This document shows, one piece after another, positions 49,441-59,832 of a DNA stretch of 64,000 nt. Both the position numbers and the translations under genes were made by a program. Source of the stretch: Armatimonadota bacterium (lineage in GTDB: Bacteria > Sysuimicrobiota > Sysuimicrobiia > Sysuimicrobiales > Sysuimicrobiaceae). Each line of letters opens with the position of its first letter. Position 1 is the stretch's first letter. Where the stretch lies: NCBI GenBank assembly GCA_031432545.1, contig JAVKGX010000001.1:194411-258410 (forward strand). The letters run 5' to 3'. Under the pieces are notes generated by a model. It saw only the letters and a list, made by a program, of their open reading frames with translations. It made no database searches and was not told the origin of the DNA.

Positions 49441-50427
49441 ATGCGGCGCACGCGGATGAGAATCGAGATCCGTCCCTTCGAGGAATCGGACTACCCGGCC
49501 CTGGCCGAGATGCGCAACGAGAACCATCCGACCGATCCGGTCACGGCCGACACGCTGCGGTTCTGGTGGGAGGCGGCGGCCGCCGCCGGTGTCCACCGCG
49601 AACGCTACGTCGCCACCGACCCGGACTCCGGAGATCCGATCGGCTCAGCTTGGTTCGGCCACAACGCGGAGATGTTCCACCCCGACAAGTACGACTGCCA
49701 AGTCATCGTGCGCCCCGCGTTCGGGGGGCGCGGTGTGGGCTCACAGCTGTGGGAGGTGCTGCACGCGCGCCTGCGCGAGCGCGCGGCGATCCTGGCCAGG
49801 GCCCGTGTGTGGGAAGCCCACCCGCATGCGGTGGCGTTCGCTCGGCGGCGCGGGTTCCGCGAACGGCGTAGGACCTGGCAGTCGATCCTCGACGTGCGCG
49901 GGGTGGACCTGGCGGCGCACGCACACCGCTGGGACCGCCTCCGCACCCGGGGGATCTGGATCACCACGCTCGCGCAGGAGAGAACGCAGGACCCCGACTG
50001 CCTGCGCAAGCTCCACCGGCTGCACGACCTGGCCCTGCGCAATATGCCCCTGCCGGACGAGCCGACCGGCGTGCCGTGGGAGAGTTTCCTGCGGTGGGTC
50101 ACCGGTGAGAAGGCGATCCCCGAAGCGACGTTTATCGCAAAGGACGGTGACCGATACGTCGGGTGTTCGCACCTCGAGCGCGACGACGAGCCCGGGACCC
50201 TCGGGCAGGGGCTGACCGCGACCGACCCCGACTGCACGGGGAGGGGCATCGCCTGGGCGTTGAAGCTGTGCACGGTGCGCTACGCGCAAGAGCACGGCTA
50301 CCAGCGCATCAAGACGTGGAACGACAGCGCCAACCACGCGATGCTGAGCATCAACCTGCGGCTGGGATTCGTGCCCCAGCCGGCGTGGATTACGATGGAG
50401 GCACCGTTGGGGCCCCAACGGGGATGA
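49441..50427 (+). CDS. Tandem GNAT N-acetyltransferase
   Basis: 328 residues, two GNAT domains. The first (about 5-150) has the acetyl-CoA loop R-P-A-F-G-G-R-G-V-G-S near 90; the second (about 170-320) has the weaker D-C-T-G-R-G-I-A near 270 and ends in a G-F-V-P motif. Tandem GNATs include mycothiol synthase and aminoglycoside or peptide acetyltransferases; the acceptor is unknown. The ATG follows GAGGAGAG. Confidence 0.8.
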   Translation: MRRTRMRIEIRPFEESDYPALAEMRNENHPTDPVTADTLRFWWEAAAAAGVHRERYVATDPDSGDPIGSAWFGHNAEMFHPDKYDCQVIVRPAFGGRGVGSQLWEVLHARLRERAAILARARVWEAHPHAVAFARRRGFRERRRTWQSILDVRGVDLAAHAHRWDRLRTRGIWITTLAQERTQDPDCLRKLHRLHDLALRNMPLPDEPTGVPWESFLRWVTGEKAIPEATFIAKDGDRYVGCSHLERDDEPGTLGQGLTATDPDCTGRGIAWALKLCTVRYAQEHGYQRIKTWNDSANHAMLSINLRLGFVPQPAWITMEAPLGPQRG

Positions 50428-50474
50428 GGAGCGTGCCTCCATCGGCACGCGGCGGCCAGGTGAGGGGGGCAGCG

Positions 50475-51578
50475 GTGACGGATCTGCCGCTCGTACCCCT
50501 GCGCGGGCGACCCCGAGAGCAGGGACGGGCGCACGGCGAGGCGCTTGGCGAGGCGGTCTGCCACAACGTGGCGGTGTACGAGCGGCGCCTTCGCAACGAC
50601 GCCCGCCTGAGCGCCGAACAGGTCCGGTCCCGATCGCTTGCCTACCTGGAGGTCTTCCGGTCCTGTGAGCCGGCCTACGCCGAGGCGATGGAGGGTGTGG
50701 CGGAAGGCAGCGGCTGCACGATCGAACAGATCGCGATGTTGAATGCACGGTACGAGCTGATGTACAGCGCCTACGCCGCCATCGGGATGGAGGAGGCGGC
50801 GGGGGAGTGCACCGCGTTCGCCGCCTCGCGCTCGGTGACCGCGGACGGGCACCTGTGGGTGGGTCAGAACTGGGACTGGATCCCCGAGGTGCGGGGCGCG
50901 CTCCTCGACGTCGTCCACGGGAGCCTGCGGATCCTCGCGTTCACCGAGGCGGGCATCGTCGGCGGCAAGATCGGCATGAACTCCCGAGGCCTGGGGTTGG
51001 TGATCAACGGCCTGCTCAGCCACCACGACGACTGGTCCCGTCCCGGCGTCCCATTCCACCTGCGCACCGCACGCATCCTTCGCGCCGGGGGCTTCGCCGA
51101 AGCGGTGCGCGCGGCGACCGCCGGGCCCAGTGCGTGCTCGGCGAACTTTCTGATCGCGCAGGCATCCGATCCCGAGGCGGTGGCGGACCTGGAGGTGGCA
51201 CCCATCGGCTGGCGGCGTCTGGCACTCCGCGACGGCACGCTGGTGCACGCCAACCACTTCCTCGCGGCGGAGTCGTTGGGGGTGTGGCAGCCGTTGCGCG
51301 AGGAACGGCAGTCCACCTACCGACGGTGCGCGCGCATGGACGCCCTGTTGGGCGCGCGCACGCGGCCGGGCCGGCTCTCGGTGGAAGCCATGGAGGACCT
51401 GCTGCGGGACCACGACGGCCATCCCGACTCCATCTGCCGTCACCCCAACCCCGCCCTGCCCCCCGACGAGCGTTCGCAGACGGTGTTTTCGGTCTTGATG
51501 GATCTGGATGCGCGGCGGATGCGCTGCGCCGGCGGCCCCCCTTGCACCGCTGCGTTTTCCGAGCGAAAGCTGGGCTGA
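50475..51578 (+). CDS. C45-family acyltransferase/peptidase
   Basis: 367 residues. The self-cleaving Ntn-hydrolase Cys is C112 in G-E-C-T-A-F. The nearby W-V-G-Q-N-W-D-W motif is typical of the C45 acyl-CoA:6-aminopenicillanic-acid acyltransferase-like family. Chain cleavage before C112 would give a small alpha and large beta subunit. Most bacterial members have unknown substrates, so antibiotic chemistry is not implied. GTG 50475 follows a GAGGGGGG run. It starts 47 bases after the tandem GNAT, so the two may work on one metabolite. Confidence 0.82.
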   Translation: MTDLPLVPLRGRPREQGRAHGEALGEAVCHNVAVYERRLRNDARLSAEQVRSRSLAYLEVFRSCEPAYAEAMEGVAEGSGCTIEQIAMLNARYELMYSAYAAIGMEEAAGECTAFAASRSVTADGHLWVGQNWDWIPEVRGALLDVVHGSLRILAFTEAGIVGGKIGMNSRGLGLVINGLLSHHDDWSRPGVPFHLRTARILRAGGFAEAVRAATAGPSACSANFLIAQASDPEAVADLEVAPIGWRRLALRDGTLVHANHFLAAESLGVWQPLREERQSTYRRCARMDALLGARTRPGRLSVEAMEDLLRDHDGHPDSICRHPNPALPPDERSQTVFSVLMDLDARRMRCAGGPPCTAAFSERKLG

Positions 51579-51619
51579 GTACACCGGCGGGCCGTACCGG
51601 CCCGTGGCCTGCCCACCCG

Positions 51620-51648
51620 TTGACAAATGCCCCGGCCTGGTCAATGAT
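51620..51648 (+). promoter_or_regulatory. Promoter of the second cold-shock gene
   Basis: Perfect TTGACA (51620-51625), 17 bases, AATGAT (51643-51648). The leader to ATG 51712 is near 57 bases and ends in CGGAGGAAGAGAGA. Confidence 0.6.
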
Positions 51649-51711
51649 TGGCTCGGTCCCACAAATCCTGAAACCGTGGGATCGGAAAGGATCGGATCGG
51701 AGGAAGAGAGA

Positions 51712-51918
51712 ATGGCAACGGGTACGGTCAAGTGGTTCAGTCCGGAGAAGGGGTACGGCTTCATCACTCCGGAGGACGGCAGCAAGGACGTGTTCGTGCA
51801 CTACAGCGCGATCAGCGGCGAAGGCTACCGGAACCTGCAGGAAGGACAGAAGGTCGAGTTCGAGGTCACCCAGGGCCAGAAGGGTCCCCAGGCCGCGAAC
51901 GTCCGGGTCATCGGCTAA
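51712..51918 (+). CDS. Cold-shock protein (CspA family), second copy
   Basis: 68 residues, same length as the copy at 30122 and about two-thirds identical. RNP1 (K-G-Y-G-F-I) and RNP2 (V-F-V-H-Y) are present. It should act as an RNA chaperone. Differences cluster in the middle (A-I-S-G-E-G-Y versus G-I-E-G-E-G-Y) and in the last strand. The ribosome site GGAGG is 8 bases before the ATG. Confidence 0.94.
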   Translation: MATGTVKWFSPEKGYGFITPEDGSKDVFVHYSAISGEGYRNLQEGQKVEFEVTQGQKGPQAANVRVIG

Positions 51919-52074
51919 CCGCGCTCGACTTCAGCCAGACCCCGCAGTTTCTCTCACGCTTGTTCCTGGAACCGGCTGAGGGCGCCGGGAGGTTTCTGCG
52001 TTCTCGTCGCGACGCATCGATCTGTTGTCGGCGGTGGGGGCGGGGCCGATTCCCGTCCCTGCCGCTTCGGCGGT

Positions 52075-52887
52075 TTATGCCCGTCGCGCGATGACCTGCA
52101 GCCAGTTGCGGGGCACGAGCGTCAGATCGAGCTCCTCGAACGCCTGGCGTACCCCGACCTTTAGCGCCTCGCAGCCCTCCGCGAGCGGCACACCGGGAAG
52201 CGCCCCTTCGATGAACAGCTCGAACTCGCTGATGTCCTCCAGACTCTGGCGCGACAGCGGCTTCTGCTGAATCTCCACCCGGACGTCGGTGAACCCCTGC
52301 GACGCCAGGAGGGCACAGTAGTCCTGCGCGCCCAGCCACCGCATCGCGGTGGCCTTGACGCCGCGGGTCACCTCGATTCCTCGCTCTTTGAGGTGGCGGA
52401 CCGCGCGCAGCACCCACAGCTTGTAAAAGCGCAGCGTCTCCGCGGGGTAGGCGCCTTCGAAGAACGTCGTGTTGAACCCGAACGCGCCTCCGCGGCGCAG
52501 GACGTTGAACACCTCGCGGACGACATCCGCCTTCTCCCGCACGAGGTGGATGGCGTTGCAGAACAGCACGACGTCCGCCGCCGGCACGATGTGACTGAGG
52601 CGTTCTGCCGTCCCCTCCAGGAAGTGCACGATCGCGCAGCGAATCCGAGATCGGGCGATCTGCAGCGCCGACGGGGAGGGGTCGATTGCGTAGACCACCG
52701 CGCCGGAGGCGGGGTCGACGTACTCGAGGATGATCTCGGTGACGGCGCCGGGCCCGCAACCCAGGTCCACGACGGTGGCGTCGCGCCGGATCCCGACGTG
52801 CTCCACCAGCCACCGGTTCACTTCGGCGAAGAACGGGTGACTGGCGAACTTCTCGAACGTGAAGCGCGAACCGACCTCGGCGCCCAT
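52075..52887 (-). CDS. Class I SAM-dependent methyltransferase
   Basis: 270 residues. Motif I is V-V-D-L-G-C-G-P-G near 40, motif II A-I-D-P-S near 70 and motif III N-A-I-H-L near 112. The domain layout fits arsenite-like and ubiquinone-like methyltransferases, but the acceptor is not clear. No ribosome site is evident before ATG 52887, though AAGGAG lies about 30 bases upstream. It is divergent from the M24 gene by 65 bases. Confidence 0.8.
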   Translation of the reverse strand: MGAEVGSRFTFEKFASHPFFAEVNRWLVEHVGIRRDATVVDLGCGPGAVTEIILEYVDPASGAVVYAIDPSPSALQIARSRIRCAIVHFLEGTAERLSHIVPAADVVLFCNAIHLVREKADVVREVFNVLRRGGAFGFNTTFFEGAYPAETLRFYKLWVLRAVRHLKERGIEVTRGVKATAMRWLGAQDYCALLASQGFTDVRVEIQQKPLSRQSLEDISEFELFIEGALPGVPLAEGCEALKVGVRQAFEELDLTLVPRNWLQVIARRA

Positions 52888-52952
52888 GCTCTGGCATTCG
52901 CCGCCCAGAGCCGATCTCCTTGAAGCGTCCGAGAGGAGGCGAGACGACGTCG

Positions 52953-54143
52953 ATGCGGTTGGAGATCTCCCCAGCCGAGCGCACCCGGCGCCGAAACACC
53001 CTCCGTGAGCGCCTCACCGCCCACCAGGTGGACGGGGTGGTTCTGTTCGGCGGCCTGAATGTCCTGTACTTTGGCGGGTTCGGCTTCATCCCCACGGAGC
53101 GCCCGATGGCCCTGGTGCTGGCCGGTCCCGAACGCGTGCTGTTCGTCCCGCGGCTGGAAGTCGAGCACGCCCAGCAGCACGCGGACGTGGACCGCGTGGT
53201 CTCCTACCCGGAGTATCCGGACGACCGCCACCCGATGGAACGTCTGGCCGAGTTGCTGGCCCAGATGGGGTTTGAGCGGGCACGGATCGGCGTCGACGCC
53301 GACGGGTATGCAGGACGTTTCGGATACCGGGGCCCCCGCCTTTCGGAGGTGCTGCCGGCCGCGACGGTCGTGGTCGTCCGCGACGAGATCGAGCGGATGC
53401 AGATGATGAAGTCCGCCGAGGAAGTGGCGCTCATCCGCGAGTCGTGCCGGTGGGGCCATCTCGCGCACGCGCTGCTGCAGGAGTACACGCGTCCGGGCCT
53501 GACCGAGACCGAGGTCAGCAACCGGGCGTCGCACGAAGCGACGCTGGCGATGATCCGCACGCTGGGGCCCGGCTACCGGGCGGTCGGATACGGCGGGGTG
53601 GGGGCGCGGGCAGGGTACCGGGGCCAGATCGGTCCGTACTCCGCGCTCCCCCACGCCATGACGACCAATGCGCGTTTTGCGCCCGGCGACGTGCTTGTGA
53701 CCGGCGCGAGCGCCAACGTCGGCGGGTACCTGTCGGAGCTGGAGCGTACGATGGTCATTGCACCGGTGTCCGACCGCGCGCGCCGCTTTTTCGGGCTCAT
53801 GCTCGAAGTACAGCAGCGGGCAATCGACGCCATCCGGCCGGGCGAGCCGTGCAGCGCGGTGGATCGCGTGACGCGGGCGTTCTTCGACAAGTACGATCTG
53901 TGGGACTGCTGGCGGCACCACACCGGTCATGCGATCGGGTTGGACTACCACGAAGCACCGTTCCTCGACCGGGGTGACGACCGGATCATGGAGCCCGGCA
54001 TGGTCTTTACTGTGGAGCCGGGGATCTACGTGCCGGGTCTGGGCGGATTCCGGCACTCCGACACGGTCCTGGTCACCCCCAACGGCCACGAGGTGCTGAC
54101 CTATTACCCTCGCGACCTCGCGAGCCTGACGATTCCCGCTTGA
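52953..54143 (+). CDS. M24-family creatinase/ectoine-hydrolase-like protein
   Basis: 396 residues with the creatinase N-domain (about 5-150) and the pita-bread C-domain (about 160-390). The usual metal ligands of Xaa-Pro peptidases are only partly present. The D-x-G ligand is replaced by G-A-S-A, the next Asp by Glu (S-E-L-E-R-T), while H-H-T-G-H and V-E-P-G-I are kept, and the last Glu is replaced (H-S-D-T). This resembles creatinase and ectoine hydrolase DoeA, which work without metal, so the substrate is more likely a small amidine or amino-acid derivative than a peptide. ATG 52953 follows GAGGAGG. Confidence 0.78.
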   Translation: MRLEISPAERTRRRNTLRERLTAHQVDGVVLFGGLNVLYFGGFGFIPTERPMALVLAGPERVLFVPRLEVEHAQQHADVDRVVSYPEYPDDRHPMERLAELLAQMGFERARIGVDADGYAGRFGYRGPRLSEVLPAATVVVVRDEIERMQMMKSAEEVALIRESCRWGHLAHALLQEYTRPGLTETEVSNRASHEATLAMIRTLGPGYRAVGYGGVGARAGYRGQIGPYSALPHAMTTNARFAPGDVLVTGASANVGGYLSELERTMVIAPVSDRARRFFGLMLEVQQRAIDAIRPGEPCSAVDRVTRAFFDKYDLWDCWRHHTGHAIGLDYHEAPFLDRGDDRIMEPGMVFTVEPGIYVPGLGGFRHSDTVLVTPNGHEVLTYYPRDLASLTIPA

Positions 54144-54204
54144 TCCGGGCCAAGACAAGTTCCTCTCCTCTGAGAGAGGGGGGTAGGGGCTGGCACCTGC
54201 GGGT

Positions 54205-55368
54205 ATGCTGGGAGTCAAGCGGAAGTTCAAGACGCCGCCCATGGACGAGCGGAGCCGACGCAGCAGCCTGGGCACCACCATCCGGCACCTGGTGGTCATC
54301 GGCCGGCGTGCGCGGGAGGCGTTCCACAGCGGGCTGACCCACGACGCCGCCTCTCGCGTGGCGCAGATGCTGCGCGACGCCCTGCGCGCCGACGCCGTCG
54401 CCCTGATCGGCCGCGCCAAGGTGCTGGCGTTCGTCGGTGCAGGCGCCGACCATCACGTACCGGACCAACCGGTGGCCACAGAGCTCACCAAGCGCGTGCT
54501 GCGTACCGGGGAGGCGGCGGTCGCTCGCAGCCGCGAGGAGATCGGCTGCCCCCACCCCGGGTGCCCCCTGACCGGGGCCGTTGTGGTGCCGATGCGCGTG
54601 CGAGGCATGATCCCGGCCGCAATCAAGTTCTACCGCACCGACGGCCGCCCGTTCGCCCCGCAGACGCTGGAGGGGGCCGTCTTGGTGGGCGACCTGCTCG
54701 GAGCGCAACTGGAGATCGCGTTCTTGGAGTCGGAGGTCGACCGCCTCGCGCGGACCGAACTACGCGCTCTGCGGGCCGAGATCTCCCCGCACTTCGTGTT
54801 CAACACCCTGCACTCCGTGGCCGCCGTCGTCGGGCGAGATCCTCAGCGCGCACGACGGCTCATCACGGATTTCGCCGAGTTCCTGCGCCACGCGCTGCGT
54901 TCACACGGCGAGTTCTGCACGCTGGAAGAGGAACTGTGGTACGTCGAGCAGTACCTGGCGTTCGAGCGGACGCGGCTGGGTGACCGACTGCGCACGTCCG
55001 TGGAGGTTCCTGCGTCGGTGCTCGGGCGGCTGGTGCCGGTCCTCACGCTCCAGCCGCTGGTCGAGAACGCGGTCGTGCACGGGATCGAACCCAAGACCGG
55101 CCGCGGTACGGTGTGGGTGCGCGCCGAAGAATCCGAAGACCACCTGCGGTTGATCGTCGAGGACGATGGGGTGGGCATCCCGCCGCGCCGGCTGGAGGTG
55201 ATCACCGAACGCGGCATCGGATCGGGGTTGGGCATCGGGCTGTTCAACGTGCAGCGCCGGCTGCAGGCGATCTACGGGGAGGACTACGGCCTGCGCGTGC
55301 GCAGCGAAGAAGGCAGGGGGACGCGGGTCGTCGTGCGGATCCCGTACCGGTGGGAGGCTACGACGTGA
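54205..55368 (+). CDS. LytS/YehU-type sensor histidine kinase with GAF domain
   Basis: 387 residues. A GAF-like domain (about 40-180), with Cys pair C-P-H-P-G-C near 115, then the LytS-type kinase: phospho-His in S-P-H-F-V-F-N-T-L near 195 and HATPase (about 280-385; N-A-V-V-H-G and G-x-G-L-G-L motifs). There is no membrane helix. A TATGCT covers the first ATG (54204-54209), so ATG 54241 with a 24-base leader is an alternative start. The GTGA overlap at its end couples it to the LytTR regulator. The Cys pair may sense redox or metal. Confidence 0.82.
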   Translation: MLGVKRKFKTPPMDERSRRSSLGTTIRHLVVIGRRAREAFHSGLTHDAASRVAQMLRDALRADAVALIGRAKVLAFVGAGADHHVPDQPVATELTKRVLRTGEAAVARSREEIGCPHPGCPLTGAVVVPMRVRGMIPAAIKFYRTDGRPFAPQTLEGAVLVGDLLGAQLEIAFLESEVDRLARTELRALRAEISPHFVFNTLHSVAAVVGRDPQRARRLITDFAEFLRHALRSHGEFCTLEEELWYVEQYLAFERTRLGDRLRTSVEVPASVLGRLVPVLTLQPLVENAVVHGIEPKTGRGTVWVRAEESEDHLRLIVEDDGVGIPPRRLEVITERGIGSGLGIGLFNVQRRLQAIYGEDYGLRVRSEEGRGTRVVVRIPYRWEATT

Positions 55369-56075
55369 CGCGCACTCTAAGGTTGCTGGTTGCCGACGAC
55401 GATCCCCAGGCGGCCGAACACCTGGCCGGGTTGCTGCGACGCGTTGGCCCACACCAGGTGGACGTCGTCGCGAGCGCGCAGGCGGCGCTGGACAGGCTGC
55501 GGGCCGGACCGCTCGACGCACTGTTCCTGGACGTGCGGATGCCGGGGCTGTCGGGCATCGACGTCCTGCGCTCCGTCAATGCCCTGCCGCGTCGCCCCCG
55601 AGTGGTGCTGGTGTCGGGGTACGACGACCACGTCCTCGAGGCGTTCGAGGCGGCGGCGTTCGACTACCTCCTCAAGCCGGTGGACGAGGTTCGCCTCGGC
55701 CGCACGCTCGACCGCCTGCTGTCCGAGGAACCCTCCCAACACGGTGGCCGCGTGGCTCTGCCCGCAGGGGATCGGACCGTCGTTTTGCCACCTGAGGACA
55801 TCTACTACCTGCAGGCGCGCGGCGACGGCGTCCGGGCGGTGACCCGAGTCGGTGCGTTCGATGTCAAGGCGACCCTCGCGCAGGTCCTGCGGCGGCTGCC
55901 CGCAAGCCAGTTCCTGCGGGTGCACCGCAGCTACGCGGTCAACCTCGATCACATCCGCGAGGTGCACCCGTACTTCTCCGGGACGCTGCTGCTCCGGCTG
56001 GACGACCCGCCGGGGACGGAGATCCCGGTCAGCCGACAGGCCGCCCGCGCGGTGAAGCTGCTGCTGCACCTCTGA
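55365..56075 (+). CDS. LytTR-type response regulator
   Basis: 236 residues. Receiver domain (about 1-120) with D11, D12, phospho-D56 and K near 105, then LytTR DNA-binding domain (about 135-232; motifs [17 protein letters not shown]). It should activate or repress genes after phosphorylation by the upstream kinase, and LytTR sites come as direct repeats. The GTG overlaps the kinase stop (GTGA). The next gene downstream, isocitrate lyase, is a natural target candidate. Confidence 0.88.
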   Translation: MTRTLRLLVADDDPQAAEHLAGLLRRVGPHQVDVVASAQAALDRLRAGPLDALFLDVRMPGLSGIDVLRSVNALPRRPRVVLVSGYDDHVLEAFEAAAFDYLLKPVDEVRLGRTLDRLLSEEPSQHGGRVALPAGDRTVVLPPEDIYYLQARGDGVRAVTRVGAFDVKATLAQVLRRLPASQFLRVHRSYAVNLDHIREVHPYFSGTLLLRLDDPPGTEIPVSRQAARAVKLLLHL

Positions 56076-56206
56076 CCACTCGTCGCCTTTCGGTTGCCAT
56101 CCACCTTAAATTTCCAACCGTTCGGCGCTGTTGGGTCGAGGGCCGCCCCGCCGGCACGTCACATTGGTGGCGGGGTGCAGACCTCCAAGCGATGGGAGGC
56201 AGTCGG

Positions 56207-57555
<1,349 letters not shown>

Positions 57556-57574
<19 letters not shown>

Positions 57575-58938
57575 GTCACAACGAGCATCGATGGGACGGC
57601 ACGCTGCCGGCTCTCGTCGCGATTCACCACGCGCCCACCCACCACCAGCGTCGAGGATCCCCCGCCGTCGAGGTTCATCGCTTCGACCGCTCCCAGGTCG
57701 CGCATCAATGCAGCCACCTCGCGCAGGTTCATCCCCGTGTTCTCCTCGTCAGGCCCTTCGACCGCGACGAGGAGCACCTTGTCTGAGCGCGTGATCCCCA
57801 CCGCCGATCGCGACGTCCGCCTGGCGTACACGGACGGGCGAAAGCCCTCCCATCCATAGGGGATGTCCACCCGTCCGTCGCGCACCAGGCGCGGCCCGCC
57901 GCCCAGCGCGTGCACCACCCCCTCCGGCTCGACGGAGGTCTGCATCCGGACCGGCGCCCCTCGCTCCAGTGGCCGGAGCAGCCGATCGGTCTCTCGCGCC
58001 GTCGCCGTCACCACGTATCCGTCGTCCGGGATGGGGACCCGCCCGGCGGGCAGGCCGACGATGACGCCGCGGCGTACGAGCACGGGCCGCTCGTGGTGAG
58101 GCGTCAGCGGGCCGTACTCGGGAGTGTAGACGGCGACGCCGCCGGCGCGGGGCGGGCGGTTGATCGCCGAGATCGGCACCGCGCCGGTCGGGGTCCGCAA
58201 CGTGCCGCGGAACGCGAACGCCGAAATCCGTGGGCGGCCCGTTGCGGTGATGGCAAACACCGACCGGCGCGGGAACGGCGTGGACAGGACCTTGCCGTCG
58301 ATCATCACCAGGCCGAGGGGCTGGCCGTTGGACGGCGCGAAGAACCCTCCGTTGATCGCAGCGACCGCGTCCGAGCGGGTGGCCGCGTGCGCCGTCGCCT
58401 CCCGCCCCTGGACCGTCTCGGCGCCGAGCACCGGACGGATGGAGATCGCGGGGTCGGCAGGATCGACGGTCACCACGTGTGCGCGCGTGGAACCGGCGCC
58501 CGTGCGCACCCGGATCTTGCGATAGGCGACGCTGCGCGGCAGGCGCACCGCAGCCCGATGCGAGGGCAGGACGACGACGGCGATCTTGTGGGGGTCGGCC
58601 CGTCGGAAGACCTTGTAGCGCACGGCCCCGCGCAGAAAGACCGTCAGCCGGAGCACGCCCGGGCGCAGCGTCTCGTGACGCACCGCGCCCACCGGCCCGG
58701 TTGCGACGGGCTGCCAGCCGCGTCGGGTGCCCGCCACCGGCCACAGGTCCAAGACCAGCCGGTCGCCCACCACCGCCGACCGGTACCGTACGTGTCGGTC
58801 CGTGTGGACGACGACCTTCGGTGCCCCATCCTGCGTGGTCCAGCCGACCGACAGAAGCCGCGCGGCTGCGGAACCCGCGCCGCCGGCGGTGAGGAGGAGG
58901 AGGACGGCGGCGACGGTCGTTGCAGCGAAACGGATCAC
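57556..58938 (-). CDS. Secreted NAGPA/DUF2233-type phosphodiester glycosidase with AMIN-like domain
   Basis: 460 residues. A signal peptide (about 1-30, [16 protein letters not shown]) is followed by an AMIN-like beta domain (about 35-140), which binds peptidoglycan or envelope proteins, and a C-terminal NAGPA domain (about 150-455) with A-I-N-G-G-F-F near 225 and the N-L-D-G-G-G-S-S-T motif near 435. Members remove glycosyl phosphodiesters in bacterial cell walls. GTG 58938 follows GGAG. Its 3' end overlaps isocitrate lyase tail to tail. Confidence 0.85.
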
Positions 58939-59184
58939 GCCTATGCTCCGACGGGTGCTGCGTACGCTGCGGCGATTGCCGGGGTATTCGTCCACACCGC
59001 CCCAACTCCTCCTGCCCGCAGGGTACGAGCAAGACCGCGGCCAGGTTCGCCCCACGAAAGTCGGGACGATCGCCCCCGGCCGCCGGCCCGCGCGTCCCCA
59101 CGGTGACCGCGTGGGCGTCCTGCCGGGCAAACAACCAGGCAGCAGGAGAAACCGCAGCCGGCGTGGTATGTGCCAACATGATAG

Positions 59185-59832
59185 GTGACTCACTTGTCAA
59201 CTAACCCCGTTGTCGGAACGTCCGCGGCGCGCCGCGTCCCCGTGGCCCGCCCTGCCTCCACCCGCGGACAGCGCACGCGGCAGAAGCTGCTGGACGCCGC
59301 CGAAGCGGTCTTCGGGCGGAAGGGATACCACGAGGCGTCCATCTCCGACATCACGCGGCGGGCGGGCGTGGCGCAGGGGACGTTCTACGTGTACTTCGCG
59401 AGCAAGCGCGCCATCCTGGCGGAACTGGTGCGCGAGCGCAGCCGCAACCTGCGGCGGGCGATCCGTGAGGCGACCGCGGGCCTGGCGGATCGCCTGGAGA
59501 TCGAGCGGGTCGGGTTCGAGACGTTCTTCCGTTTCATCCGCCGCCACGAAGGCATCTACCGGATCGTCAACCAGGCCGAGTTCGTGGATCGGAAGCTGTT
59601 CCGCTGGTACTACCGTCGGCTGGCGAGCGGCTACGCGCGCGGCTTGGCGGAGGCGATGCGGCGGGGACAGATCGGCGCCTTCGACCCCGAGGTCGTCGCC
59701 TACTGCCTGATGGGGATCGCCGACTTCGTCGGCATGCGCTACGTGCTCTGGGAACCGGACGGGCCTCCCGCCCACACGATGGACCAGGTCATGCGCTTCA
59801 TCCGGCGTGCGCTTACGGGGGGGCCGGCGTGA
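59185..59832 (+). CDS. TetR/AcrR-family regulator, fatty-acid type
   Basis: 215 residues. The helix-turn-helix is clear: residues about 35-75 contain I-T-R-R-A-G-V-A-x-G-T-F-Y-x-Y-F. The C-terminal ligand domain is helical with no set motif. TetR proteins next to acyl-CoA genes usually sense acyl-CoA. The start is uncertain (GTG 59185 or TTG 59194) because no ribosome site is seen. The palindrome at 59186-59199 overlaps the start and looks like its own operator. Its stop overlaps the GTG of the next gene (GTGA). Confidence 0.8.
   Translation: MTHLSTNPVVGTSAARRVPVARPASTRGQRTRQKLLDAAEAVFGRKGYHEASISDITRRAGVAQGTFYVYFASKRAILAELVRERSRNLRRAIREATAGLADRLEIERVGFETFFRFIRRHEGIYRIVNQAEFVDRKLFRWYYRRLASGYARGLAEAMRRGQIGAFDPEVVAYCLMGIADFVGMRYVLWEPDGPPAHTMDQVMRFIRRALTGGPA
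59186..59199. promoter_or_regulatory. FadR-box-like palindrome at the TetR start
   Basis: TGACTCACTTGTCA is an inverted repeat (TGAC-N6-GTCA) matching the core of TetR-type fatty-acid boxes (TGAnTnACTnnTCAnTCA). It covers the TetR start codon, so binding would block its own gene and the operon. Confidence 0.5.

Noticed and set aside
54162-54179. CCTCTC-CTCTGA-GAGAGG hairpin as a terminator
   Set aside because: The stem is only six pairs and is followed by G-rich, not U-rich, sequence.
59178-59204. An eight-codon ATG frame overlapping the TetR start as a leader peptide
   Set aside because: No ribosome site or proper promoter distance; too short to distinguish from chance.
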